NCBI RefSeq assembly: GCF_002999335.1
Contig: NW_020312458.1
Location: 62,001-126,000, forward strand
Length of the DNA: 64,000 bases
Direction: 5' to 3'
Source: Cyclospora cayetanensis
Taxonomy: Eukaryota > Apicomplexa > Conoidasida > Eucoccidiorida > Eimeriidae
Shown piece by piece: positions 34,884 to 47,096 of the stretch. How positions within the stretch are numbered: the first letter of the stretch is position 1; the number at the start of each line of letters is the position of its first letter. Made by a program: the position numbers and the translations under genes. The notes under the pieces were generated by a model, which did not search any database, was not told the DNA's origin, and worked only from the letters and a program-made list of their open reading frames with translations.

Positions 34884-37800
34884 TCAGTTAAATAATGTTT
34901 CCAGAGATAGAATTTTCATATTGTTTTCTTCTCGTTCTGCGTTAAGGCTATCGATTTGACCCTTTATTTCTTCTTCTCTTTGCAGCCCTTCAGCTGCGAG
35001 CCGCTGCTCCTCGTCCTGCACAATAACAATAAAATAACACAAGGCACAACCATTAGTATTAAATCAAGTATTGATTAGAGGGTTAAGGATTGCTTCCATA
35101 ATATGCCTTACACGCAGTCACAGATATTACCTTTAGAGTTTGTTGTAACAATTCTGTGCACTGCCGCCTACACTCCTCACGGAGTTCTGAGCAAGCCATT
35201 TCATACTCCTGTTCCAACCCCTATAAACGAAGAGTAACCATATAGAACGCAAATAATAGTCAATTCCTTAACTTATTAAGTCAAATGACAATCTCAAAAT
35301 ACTAAGTTTTTTACCTCTCGAAGCCGGCACAATGTCTCTTGCGTATTTTGCCCTCTCCTGCATAGAAATTATCCCCTCGCCGTTTGATAATTTTGCAAGG
35401 AACGCACTGTGCTACGTCAGCAAGTTTTGACGGCTGTGCTTCCATCTCCTCCACTGCCTTCGTACGCACAAATGAATGCATAATTTAGCAACGAAACAAT
35501 ACGGGGAAACGATTGCCATGTTGTGTATGATGGCGTTCGTACTCACCTTTTTAATTTCTTCGTGTTTTTGTTTTATAACGATAACTTGATGGCTCTTGTC
35601 CTCAATTTCTTCTCGAAGCTGCTTCAAAATTTGTTCATTTTCTGCCTTCTTCATCCGCCTTATTTCACAGTTCTCCTTAAAATACACATGCGATTGAGTA
35701 GTCAGCAGGAAAAATGCAGCAGAATAAAGAAAACCATCAAGTATAGAGAGGTAGAATAACAGGGGGCAAAAAAGTAGATACAGCTAAAACATTTCGGTAT
35801 AACTGTACCTCGATGAGTATCTTCTCGTGTGCGAGCTGCTTCACCTGTATTTCCGCTGCATCGAGCTAAGCAAATGCACAAAAATATTTACGTGAAAAAA
35901 CAGTGACATTTCTGGAGTACAGCAGGCAAATCAGCAGTGAACAAATATACCCTTATGCAAAACACATCAACTTCTTGCTTTGAAAGCGTAAGCTGTTGTG
36001 ATATGTCTTTCTGTTCTTCAAAAAGAAGTGCCAGTCCAGCTAATAGTCCGCGTAGAGTTTCTCCCTAATTTTAAGTGAGTACAAGATAGCTTGGTTTTCT
36101 CCATGACACTTATATCGATTTTACTTAAAATCACCATCTACTTGTGTACTATCTACTTATTATCTCTTGCCTGCCGCAGTGCATCATCCGCTTCTTTCTC
36201 TCTTTGCGCCAAGGTCTGCAGGGTTCGAGCCAGCATCGAATTTTCTCGCATGAGCAAGTCTGTCGTTTCTGCCTGTTCCAAAATTGATTTTTCCTAACAA
36301 CAAAGCGATCACCATGAATAAAATAAAGGATTTAAATGATTGTCACACAAGTAAAGAGAACCTTGTCACTCACCTGAGCTACACAGATCTCAGATATTCT
36401 ACCTTCCCCCAGTTTCAAATTTTCAGAGAGAGTTGCAGCTTTCCGTTGTGCATTTCGGAAATCCGTGATGCTTTTTTCCTTCTTCAGCTCATGTAGTTCT
36501 CCTTCTTCCCTCTCTACAGTTTGCAAGATTGCTGCTTTGTGTTGAGCTAATTCAGAATCCCTTTGCAGCGATTATCGCAAAAGGGAGTGCAGGATAATCG
36601 CAAGAGTGAATGGAAGAAAATGTAAAAATCACACCGCTGTCTCAGTTCATCCATGTTATCGATTATTTTGTGCATCTCTTGTGTGGCCACGGACATCTCC
36701 AGTTTTAGTTGTTTAATTGCGTCTTCGAGTCCCCTTTCCTTCTCATTCTTCAATGCTGCTACTTGGAGTAGCTCTTCCTGCTCTTGCAGTGTGTCTTCCT
36801 GTTTCCAGGAAATAATAAATACCTGTTCTTTTAAATTCCCAAAGAACACTGAATCCCCTCTTACTGTCTTTTTCTTTACGGTTTGGACTGCAGAATCGAT
36901 GTTTAGCTGATCCCGTGCTACTTCACTCTGCATTTGTTCAGTGTAATTTTCGAAATGGCGAAGCTATGAAAGGAAACGAATAGAGGAGAAAGGGACTATT
37001 CAGTACCCGTTTCTCTTCGCGTCCCTTGCGGAGCTCAGCGTACTCGGTTTCAAGGGATTTTGATTGCTTATGTAGGATGACATTCAAATAAAAATCGGCA
37101 AGAGATAAGCAGCACTTACATTTCGCAATGCTGCTTCTTCTGCCTTGCAGCTTTGTATCACCTCAAGGTGTGACGCGTTTTCTCGTCTGCATTTCTCGTA
37201 TTCCATAGCGGCGGCTTCTGGTCCATTGCTCTATATAAAAGCTACTAGAGCTCATCGCGTAACCATTAAAACTAACCAAAAGAGCCTTTGCAGTTTTCTA
37301 CTTGAGATATGAGCCCCAGTTTCTTCTGCTTCAACTGCGAAACTGACAACAAAAGAGAGTCACATTCTTGCGTTAAGCCTTGGATTTGTCTGTTTTCATG
37401 AGCGATGGATTCAAGAAACGATTCCATAGATGTCCTGAATAATTCCCGAAAGTTCATCAGTAGTTTCTAAATGCTATTCAGAGGGACCAGCGCAATAATT
37501 ATTCAAGATGGCAACAAGAAAGAGGCAAGAAAGGGATAAAAAGAATACTAGCAAACACCGTACATCTTTCCGTGGGTTTCATCTTGCATTTCGCAAAAAA
37601 CCACGTGCTTTCTCTTTATCTCCTCGAACGCTGTACATTACCCAAAAACAGCAAAACAAGTAACAGCAACACGGAAGTGCCCAACATCCAACGATTAGCC
37701 CACCTTTAGTACTTGCCTCAACTTGTTTTGATGACAGATGCAGTTCCTGCGCTAAAATACAGTTTGTTTCCTTCATGTGCGCAGCCGCAACTTCTAGTTT

Positions 37801-38112
37801 CTCCAAGCCACAGGATGCCTGTTGTAAAGAGCTCTCTGCGGACTTCAGATTCGACTCCAGATGAGATATGTCAGTTTGTATGAGGCATGTAGTCGCCTTG
37901 TGTTCTTCTATTTCATTTTGCAGTCTGTGAGGGAAGTACGGAGTTACACGGACAGAGAGAGCAAGTAAAGTGAGATTTCATGATATATTTATACCATACT
38001 TCGCTGCCCTTTGCGCATTCGATATTAACACGTTTCCAATATCCGTCCGTAGCTTTCCGCATAGCTTAATTTCTTCCAACAATTCTATTGAGCTCCTCCG
38101 GGTTTCATCCAT
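34884..38112 (-). CDS. Long coiled-coil protein encoded by many small exons
   Basis: The gene starts at an ATG at 38112 (exon 38112..38000, DETRRSSIELLEEIKLCGKL) and the last exon is 35015..34884 ending TGA. Between them about a dozen exons of 50-190 bases are recognisable, separated by A+T-rich introns of roughly 60-110 bases. Nearly every exon is predicted coiled coil. Examples: NEIEEHKATTCLIQTDISHL, HENRQIQGLTQECDSLLLSV, EQEELLQVAALKNEKERGLE, EEGELHELKKEKSITDF and EEIEDKSHQVIVIKQKHEEI. The total is probably 550-650 residues. Some junctions (around 37570-37700 and 35300-35450) are uncertain. There is no motor, DNA-binding or enzymatic motif. Possible roles include cytoskeletal, centrosomal or flagellar structure, but the sequence does not decide. 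It lacks Gln/Ala runs and is more A+T-rich than its neighbours. Confidence 0.72.
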
Positions 38113-38741
38113 TGTGAGTAATGACCGGTAGGCAAATGCTGTTGTGCATGACCGATCTCTCCGGTCTAAATATAATCAAAATAATGTTATGCACAGATGC
38201 AAGAGGACATAAAACCTTGTGCCCATTCGTCTTTTATGGGGAAAGAATGAATGAAGAGCAAGTCTGCAAGTTGGTTCTGTCCGTATGTACAGCCTGTAGC
38301 CTTACATTCTTCCAGCTGTTTAAAATGGCTTTTACTGCTTTTCTACACATGATGAACTCTCAAGTTCACTAGAATACAAATAACAACAATGTTCGGTAGA
38401 TCTAGTGAACAAAACCTCCTGTATCCCAGCAAAATTAGTTAGCCTTGTGCCACAACGCGGCTCGCACTTAGCATAATTTTACCGGGAACTCTAACGATGA
38501 AGCCTTTCCCGTTTTTATACAGGAAATTAATCTCTGCATGCGCCATTTACCCCCCACAACGCAAAGCGTGAACAAATGCAGGAAAATGCCACTCTTCACG
38601 GGCTGGAAGTGCATCCCACCACGAGATCGTATGAATTGCCGAGTTTGAGGCCTGCACTCCAGGCAAAAGGGATTCTACACGAGATAAAGAGACGTCAGAG
38701 AACCATCAGCACAGACAGCACTAATACATGCATCTGATGTA
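38113..38741. other. Intergenic region, cyclin L 3' end to coiled-coil 5' end
   Basis: About 630 bases between two tandem minus-strand genes. A plus-strand open frame (38121-38372) has no recognisable content. It should hold the cyclin L 3' UTR and the coiled-coil gene promoter. Confidence 0.4.
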
Positions 38742-41700
38742 TCAGGGACGCCTTGAGCCGGGGCCTGATGGCTTCACGGACCTATGCACGCGACCCGGCG
38801 AGTCGCGACGTGCTGGCCTTTTGGCAGATGGTACTGACCCCCGTAGATCTTCTGGCTCACCACGGCGAGAAGAATAAGGGTCTTCCTCATCAATATACCG
38901 CCTCCGTTCGCGGAATCCAATGGAGTGGCCCTCGTACCTGCTTCTGGATGAGAACCTTTCCCACTTCATACTACGGGAAGAGGAGTAACGCGAAGGGCTC
39001 TCACGAGATTCAGCACGACGCAGAGTAGAGTGATCATGCGCGGCCTCCTCACGAGACTCCCTGTGCCCATCTGTGTAGAGACGCAACACAAGCACACAAA
39101 AAAGAAAGGCGCATTTACCACTAGGGTCATAAGTGCGCCGGGAGCAAAGCTAGTCTAACTCGGCGAATTTTGAAATAGAAGGCCAAGCTCTTGCACTGAC
39201 TAGTCAATCTGGAATACAGCAGCGTGACTTTACAATAGCTTGGAACTTACTCCGATAGCTGTCTGTCGGCTTATTCCTGTGCGATGAGTCACGATACCCA
39301 TGTCGTGAATCCCTGGGGTCTCTGCTATCCTCAGAAGACGGGCGATACAAGCTGACACTGCCGGAGGCAGCAGCTCGCCGGGACACGGGTGGCTCTCGTT
39401 CTCCAGCCTCCCGCCTGGAGGTGGACGCCTCATGGGAACGACTAACAACTGCAGAAGAGCGCGGGGACTCAGGCACTGTGATAAGAAAACGCAATAACAT
39501 GGAGAGTCCTAGAAAACAGACATGTGGTGGCAGCAACAATAACAATGACAGAAGAAACGATGTAAACTACACCAACAACCCCTCATAGATGCTAAGCAGA
39601 CTGTACGCCCTACCCGTTTGCCAACGCCAGACCCTCTACAAACCAACAATAATCAAGGTGCCGCGGATCTGGAAGTGTACTCATATATATCCTCAGGTAC
39701 ATAACACTAGGATTTACAAACAGCTTAATGCATGCATATACATGTAAACTACCATAAACCTGTAGGTGCATATATCCACATATGCGTATGCAGGCTAGTA
39801 CATGTATGCATACACGTGTCCAGTCACAAATATATACGTTTAAAAAATGGGCACTCATAAACATACAAGTACATGAGATTTCAACACACTACACGGCTCA
39901 CCCTTCACTGAACTCGGTGATTCTCTAGCGGGCGACGCTTCCGGCCGGGTCTCTGCCCCTCTCCCTTCTGCTGTTTCACTCTGTTTGTCATCAACTTTCA
40001 ACTCCGGATTATCCGTTGATTCCACCTCCATCGGCTCGGCTTCCATTTTCTCTGTTTCTGTGTCCACGGCATTCTTGCTGTTGGCCTCAGTGGCTGGTGC
40101 TGCACTTGGCGCAGCACCGGCAGGCGTAGCTTCGTCATCTTTTTCATTCTTAGTTATACTTTTTTCCGGTCTTGCGACGACTACTGGCCTTGTCTCGGCG
40201 AGTTTCTTGTATTTTGGTGGTTCGCGTTTATAAAGGGAAAGAATGCGAGTGCAAACTTTAACGACATCTTCCCAAGTTACATCAAACAGCTCATACCAGC
40301 CCGTCTCTCTGGCTAACGGGATGTTCAGGTCACAGGCCGCTAGGAAAATGCTGCCGACAGCAACCACTGCGGGCTGCACTTCGCAGCAAAGAGTCGTCTG
40401 CATGCTGAAAACGTGCAACAAAAGACACATGAAATGAATAAATGTAGAAGGAACGAAGCAGGCCAACAACAATATGTTGAACACTTCGGTTAAACTGCTA
40501 ATGCCTGGAGCATATAGCAGTTTAATGCGACTCACAAAGCAGCCGCAGATACAGCAGTCATCTGAAAGAGAGAATGTGGTGCTGCTTGGGCAATCACAAG
40601 AGACCACCACTTCAACGTTGTGCTTAAATATTATTAAAACAATGAGAAGGAACAGTGCCAGCAATGAAACCAACGAAAAGCTAGTAGCACGAGAAATTTC
40701 CGTTTCGTCAACAGGGAAGTCAAGAGTCCCGCTTATTCTCACCTATCGTTGAGGTATCCCCAGGCTATCTGTGAGAGTCTGTTCGTCGGCACGTAGTCTC
40801 CTTTGCACAGGGCATGAATGTATTGAAGAATGTATCTGTGAGGGTGCACCAGTGTCTGCGATACCATGAAGCCCAGCTCCCGTAAAATGTAGCGCTCGCA
40901 ACGAAATATCTCGGCCCGCGCAATGTCAAATTCCTGAAAATAAAACGTAGGCTCGCACCCAAATTAACTTCTGACGACAGGGGCTAATAGTGCGGAAATG
41001 TATATGATACCAAAAGGACGCGAAAGATAGGAAGTGGAAGGTAAGAAATGCCCTTAGCAAATTACTATGATCTGGATCAGCAGAGCACACACGAGTTGGA
41101 AAACACAATGGAGAACCCTATGAAAACAGAGCGCAGCTTCAGTAGCAGCCAGAACAGCAGCAGCATAAACAGGATTGGCAACATAAGCAGCAAGACATCT
41201 AAAAGCATCAGTAAATATCCTAACCGTTGAGTCGTATTCAATTAGGAAATCATCTATATTGTCTTCTGTGACTTTGGCATTCGCATCTTCTGCCCTGGAA
41301 AGGAGCTGCACGACATCTATCAAGCTCTTAACTCTCCGAGGGTCCTCCTCCAACTTGCAGGCCAGCAGCAAGGACGAGGTCGCCACCAGCTAACACGGAA
41401 AGAGACGCACAACAATCCCTAAATCGGAATGCAGAAAAACCCAACCACCGAGAGTGTCAGCGAAGAGAGGCTCGTGATACTAGAAATTAAAGGCAAAAAA
41501 GAGGAGGGAGGGGGGACAGACACATTCAGAGATGGATGAAAAGATAAAATGGCTGCAAGCAAGGAGTTCGCAGATGGTAAAGAGGTTGACATTAATCGAA
41601 TCAGCACGAGACGAAACGCAAAAAGAAGCAAACTGACATCCGATGAAGTACACGCATCGGAGAAGATAGAAGAGAGATTAGCAGTCAAGAGTTCTGAAGG

Positions 41701-42190
41701 AAAAGGGACATTAATTAGGAACGAAAACTCTAGGCACCATATTCACAAGGGTGTCACTTCCATTCATGCAGTTTCTATAGCAAGAATAGTAAAATGAAAC
41801 CGCATACTACGGTAAAACTACCACACGAACGGAAACCGAGATAATCCCTTGACAACATATCAAGCGGTAACGAAACCACTGTATGCCGTCAGCAACCCTC
41901 AGAACAAATTTCTGGTGCACAATGCCATTGTGTTCCTAGGTGGTTGCCCAAATGCCGTTGCTTACCCTGACGTCGAATTTCTTCAGGCTCTTCCTGTAGT
42001 AAAACCTGTGGAGGATGGTTTGGGCACTAGCGACCGTGACTGCCTCGAGTCTCAGTAGTACACCGGCCTTTTGAATGAGCTGGCAGCCATAAACGCGTTG
42101 AGAGATCTCTACCTCACGAGAAAGACCATCGCGAGTCGAAGGAGTCTGCTGCTGCAGTTTACGCGGCACCAACACTATTTGTGTTGCCAT
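38742..42190 (-). CDS. CCNL1: Cyclin L, with C-terminal Arg/Ser-rich domain
   Basis: Regulatory subunit for CDK11-type kinases, linking transcription and pre-mRNA splicing in nuclear speckles. Six exons join in phase: 42190..41966, 41389..41225, 40933..40743, 40404..39902, 39475..39251 and 39070..38742 (545 residues). The first cyclin box follows the L-type pattern: TRDGLSREVEISQRVYGCQL, then QKAGVLLRLEAVTVASAQTI and FYYRKSLKKFDV, with LLLACKLEEDPRRVKSLIDV in exon 2. Exons 3-4 give the second box (EIFRCERYILRELGF, CEVQPAVVAVGSIFLAACDL). The tail has an acidic/Ala-rich linker and then many RS, RD and SR dipeptides, the RS domain that targets L-type cyclins to splicing factors. About 25 extra residues lie in exon 2 after LLSRAEDANA, possibly a loop. 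The start is taken at the first ATG, next to the cyclin box. Confidence 0.92.
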
Positions 42191-43980
42191 TGTAACCACC
42201 AGCTGCTGCAGCAGCTAGAGCTCCAGCATGAGCAATAGCAGCGGCTAGCGCTGGTGTCAGGTGCAGTGAAAGCAGCAGGTGTATGGGGGCAAGAAATGCG
42301 ACGGGGAATGAGAAACCACTTGAGGCTCTACAGGCAGCCCGGCAGCACGCGACTTCTGCTGAGGCGCAGTGGCTGCCGCGCGGGAGCTATCCTCCCTTCC
42401 ATCAGAGAGAGGCCTTCCCGGAGCAGCAGACAATGCTGGATGTAGAGGACAACAAAGACCACTAGGGAGACAGAGAGGGAAGTGCCCAGACACTACAACT
42501 ACAGCACAGAATAGGGATGCAGGGGAATAGAGATGACAACAGAGGGAAATTAATGCGGCGATCCGGGGCCACCTCCTCACTGAGAGCGGTCGAACAAACG
42601 AACGGGAGGGGGCCCCCGGTAATACGGTAGTTCGGCCGCTTACTAGGGCAGCAAGCGTGGCCTTGCGTTGTTTTCTCCTTTATCTTTGCCCTTCAAACCT
42701 CTTTTAACAATTGTCAACAATCTACAAAGAAGCGAAAAGGAAAATGACAATCGCTACTGTTCCCGATCAACCACAGCAACTGTGATAGCAACAGAGCAGC
42801 GCTGCTGCTGCACGGTTAAGCTGAAAAATAATTGGTCGAAGGAAGGGAACAAGCAGAGAATTGAACAGAGAAAGCGTTCTTGTAGCTTTTTATGACGAAC
42901 AAACGCACAAAGAGGGCCCCGTTACACTTAGACGCCCCTCACAGCCGCTCCGCAATCAGCCCCAACCCAAAACTCAATTCGACAAACCCCGAAAGCATAC
43001 AACGAAACACATGAGTAGTACCTTTAACTCTGTTTAGGGTTCAACGATCATATTTTACGCATTACTGTGTATGATCGATCAGTCCCCCACCCTGATCTGT
43101 AGGTGCTTGCTTATCGTGGCGGCTCTTAGTAAGTGCTGAGCATCTCCTGCTTCAAACTAACGAAAATGTTCAGCCGCAAATATCATTATCATGGATCGCA
43201 TAGAGGGCTGCTGGGGCATTGCCGTTAGGAGGCGATTGAGCATGCAGCTCTGGTTCATTCACGCTGAACACCGAACGTGAACCAAAACCCTGCATACGAC
43301 TGCCACGAGTCTGGTTCTTGCGATAAATTGTGTCTTAAAACGCATATCGCCTGCATGCTGCATGCAGCTTAAGCTTACAGGTCAAGGTTAAGCATTTAGG
43401 GAGCGAATCGATAAGAACAATGCTAGAGTTTCCTCAATGCTAATCTGATGTGCACTACTCCAGAGGCGATACGGTCCCCACATGCGCTACTGGCTTTGGT
43501 TAGGCAGACAAGAACAGGTGTCCAGTGCTGCTAATTCAGCAGAGCTACGCTCAGGCCTTTTCTTATTCTGCTGGTCCACGCAAAATCTTTTCTAAAAAAA
43601 CATGCGCATTTCAGATAAGTCCTTTACTAGGAAAAACCCTTTGGAATAGCTGATAGATTCTTTTGAATCACCTTTTAAATTGTCTCCTATTCAGTAAGAC
43701 TGTGACAAACAGGCTGCTTGCAGCGGGGGTAAAGATCTGCAGTATTGAGCCCCCCTATAGAAAGTATGGCTTATTTGTTGGGAGAATTTGCATTCTCATG
43801 CAATTGCACTAGCTGCTTTGTGAATCCCTAAAAACCGATATCACAAGGCAAGTGCCGTTCCTTACAGAACCTCGTATTTTAAGACCTGCTTTGCTGGTGC
43901 TGCATCCCAACAGTAATACCAGGCAAAAGGCTAAGCAAGAAGAAAACGGAACAGCAAGGGCCCGCGATTCCGAATACCTG
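42191..43980. other. Intergenic region upstream of cyclin L
   Basis: About 1.8 kb between tandem minus-strand genes. Imperfect triplet content near 42200-42450, then A+T-richer sequence. Open frames on both strands are short and featureless. Confidence 0.4.
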
Positions 43981-45345
43981 TCACTGAGGCTCTCGCTTTT
44001 TTCTGGACAGGCGCATTTGCCTCCAGCTTCTGCCGCGGGAAGCATCTTCCTCTCCCCGAACAACAGCTGTGCTGCTGGGTTTATCCCTTGTGGTGAAGTT
44101 TTCTGTATCACCGGAGGTCCTTTTCGTAAGGCCGATCCCTGCCCTTACCCTATGAAGACCACCATTCTTCCTGAGCGCCACTACTCCTTGCTGCTGCACT
44201 ATAGGGTCGAATGTGTGTTTGCTCTTCTTCGTAGGGCCTTGGCGGTCCTCCTGCATGGCATCCAGCAGACTCTCTACGCGCCGGCTCGGAGCATAGAAGC
44301 CACAGTCTGGTGCTCCAGATCTTTGCTGCGGCTGAGGCACGTGACCTGACAGGTGGCCACACTGTGTCTCTTGAGGAAGCATCTCCTGCGCTGATTTGCA
44401 CTGCATTGGCATCTGCTGGTGAATTTGTTGCTGCAGTACTTGCAGTTGCTGCAATAGTTGTTGATGCTGCAGCATCTGTTGTTGCTGCATATGCTGCTGA
44501 GCTTGCAAAATGGTACTAGTAGCGAGTCCGCTTGGTGAGCTTTGAGAGTAAAGGAGCTGCTGTTGCGTGGCGTCCTGCTGCTGCTGCTGCCCTGTCATCT
44601 GTTGTTGCAGTGGCTGCATATTATTCGCAAGAGGCGGCTGCTTTTGCCCTGAGCCAGTTGTTTGCCGGAGGTAGAGCTGCACGGCCTCCTTCAGTTGTTC
44701 CTCGCTGAGTAGAGTGTTTGGCTGGTGCTGTAGCACGGCGGAAACCTGTTGCTGCTGCGGTTCCTTTTCCAGAACAGAAGGGCCAGACTGCCCTGCGAGA
44801 TCCCTCAGGTGCTGAAGTAAAATGTGGTACTGGTTCTCAGTCATTGGGTGTTCTCTCCTTGGGAGGCAGTGGGTAGCGGTACATGCATTGCAGGCATCGT
44901 GGTACGACGGCTGCCGCTGGAAACCGCTGCGGCAGCATCGACTGTAGTGTCCCCCTGCACATTGTTGCTCTATGGGAGCTTCCAACTGCTGGTAGTGCTT
45001 GTAACTTGCAGTCTTTTGCACGGGGCCCCCAGGCACCCCCGCCTGTAGCATATGGCCAGGGGACAGCTCGAGAACTTGCGGACGTGAGATGGCCTTCTTC
45101 TGCCTTCTTCGCTGCTGTGCCCTAGATTCAACGGGCCATTGATGAGGGGTTATGCTTGTTAGTAAATGCCCTCCAGAGGAGCCTGTGAGCCCTTCGCTGT
45201 ACACTGCAGAAGGAGTTACGCAACGGCCAATCCAACTTGGTTGCTGCAGTGCAAATATACCAGTGGAATAAGGACCATCTCGGACGTCATTAGAGGTGGA
45301 AAAGAGGGCCCTCTCCCTCCATGGGAGCTCTCTACTCTGGTGCAT
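43981..45345 (-). CDS. Gln-rich protein of unknown function
   Basis: Open frame of 454 codons from the first ATG at 45345 to a stop at 43981, without introns. Residues about 1-165 are Arg/Pro/Ser-rich with several Cys. From about 165 there is a more ordered stretch (MTENQYHILLQHLRDLAGQS, then LLSEEQLKEAVQLYLRQTTG) which may be a helical domain. A Gln/Met/Leu-rich region follows (repeated QQQ, QHQQLLQQLQVLQQQIHQQM), and the tail is basic (RGRSWRQMRLSRKKREPQ). No family is recognised. Such proteins are often transcription or RNA-associated, but that is guesswork here. The real start may be the Met at TENQYHILL (near 44842), with the upstream part being leader or another exon. The repetitive nature lowers confidence. 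Confidence 0.5.
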   Translation of the reverse strand: MHQSRELPWRERALFSTSNDVRDGPYSTGIFALQQPSWIGRCVTPSAVYSEGLTGSSGGHLLTSITPHQWPVESRAQQRRRQKKAISRPQVLELSPGHMLQAGVPGGPVQKTASYKHYQQLEAPIEQQCAGGHYSRCCRSGFQRQPSYHDACNACTATHCLPRREHPMTENQYHILLQHLRDLAGQSGPSVLEKEPQQQQVSAVLQHQPNTLLSEEQLKEAVQLYLRQTTGSGQKQPPLANNMQPLQQQMTGQQQQQDATQQQLLYSQSSPSGLATSTILQAQQHMQQQQMLQHQQLLQQLQVLQQQIHQQMPMQCKSAQEMLPQETQCGHLSGHVPQPQQRSGAPDCGFYAPSRRVESLLDAMQEDRQGPTKKSKHTFDPIVQQQGVVALRKNGGLHRVRAGIGLTKRTSGDTENFTTRDKPSSTAVVRGEEDASRGRSWRQMRLSRKKREPQ

Positions 45346-47096
45346 GGGCCACCGCAAGGTCCCAAGTAAAGGGAACTTTCTATGGGCTCTAGATTCTTTT
45401 GGTCACCTTCTCGGCATGCGTGAAAGAAGAGAAAGTAAAATAGACTACTGGCACGTTTTGCATATTGTGCTTGCCCTTTCCCATTAGTTTGGTGAACTAA
45501 TCGCCCCACTTAGCTTGGGGTTGCCTACAAGGTCACCTTTCAAGAACATCGAGGTAGCAGCCCCAACAGGTTCATGAATATAGGGTTAAAAAAATAGGCT
45601 TTTGAAACGTTTTTAGAGGCTGCACATGGCTTAAAATTAGAGGGAAGATTGTCTTGCTTCCACCTCTCGCTGCAGCACAGAGCTGAAGTGCTCCCCAAGA
45701 CAAAGCATGCCATTGGTGCAAGGGCTGCTCTTCGAAACTACCTCTTACATACCTTTGCTATTGAACACCTACATTACGTACCTAGACACAAGTTCATCCC
45801 TCCCGAGGAATGCAAAGTGGGATCATATGTCCCATGATGTTTTAAGGCTACTCCTGTCTTCAGAGGGTGTTCCCCGGCTCGAAGTTCATTGTACAAAGCC
45901 TCGTACACCGCTTTCTGTGTCCCTAGTTTTTTAAACATTAGGGCTTGGGGGGTAAACGGGACATCACTTGTGGAAGACCCTACAACCAGGAGGTTTTCCC
46001 TGCGAAAATCACTTATCCCCTCGAACAGTAGAAGGAAAGCTCAGGCATTACGAAGTATCCAAAGTAGAAAAAAATATCCTCATAATTTAAAAAAATCAAG
46101 ACCCTTGTAGGCAACAACGGCAAAAACATGTACGCTCTGGTGCAAAGGGATCTTCGAGAGAGCCTTTCTGGCTCATGCTGCTGATGCTGGTTCTACAGCG
46201 GTAGCCTCGTACTGATGGGGCTAGCAACAATAGAACAGCAGCTTTCGTCTCGGGTACACACGCGCTGTATCATTGGGATCACGTTGATTTTTTTTTGCTT
46301 TGTCAGAGACAGCAATGTTCGCGGCAACACTGAGAGGAGACGACAACTGCGCTGCTGCTACGTATGGATGCCTCCGGAAACTCTTATCCTGGGGCTTCAG
46401 TAGGAGCCCTTCATGGGATCTATGCTGCGTGGGGACTTGCAAAAGGCTGAGGACGACTGCTCGACTTCCTCGCATAAAATTATGGTATTGAATGCAAAGG
46501 CGTGCAAGAAGAAAAGTGTTTAAACCACAGCAGCATTACTAGCAATAGGTGCCATTCATGTGTCAACATTCTTTTCTGAGACACTCTAAATTATACTATT
46601 GGCTACAACCGTCAAGAGGTGTCTCAAAAAAACTCCAACCATCAGCTGCTACTTGGCGGAGCAAGTGTGCATTAAGCCCTGAACGTAAAATCTTTTGACC
46701 TATGCCCTCACTCGAACAGTGCGATAGACTGAAAATTTTAAACTTCATAGTAACTGCAATTGCAGCAAAAATAGCCACTGTAATCCGCTTTTGATGAGCA
46801 TCCGCGATAAAAGGCTCCTACGAGGCCAGTGTGAATCATCTGGACCCCATGGGGCCTTGTGGTGTTCAAGAGGAGGGTAAATCACTGCATTTCGCTGTAC
46901 CGCCCTTCATGTTACTGAGATACTGAAGTAATTAAGCGCATAGGATGCCAAAGTGCCGTTGCGACTGGTGATGGAAAGCTCCATCAAATACTGCTGGAGG
47001 TCCACTTTGCCGATTACACTTCTATGGACATACAAATTCTACTACTGCTGCAGCAAGTGATCCGGCAACTCCTACTTCAAAGGTTGCGGTTAGTGT
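45346..47096. other. Intergenic region, Pescadillo 3' end to Gln-rich gene
   Basis: About 1.75 kb with no convincing coding sequence. The right end probably holds the Pescadillo 3' UTR and the left end the upstream region of the Gln-rich gene. Confidence 0.4.
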
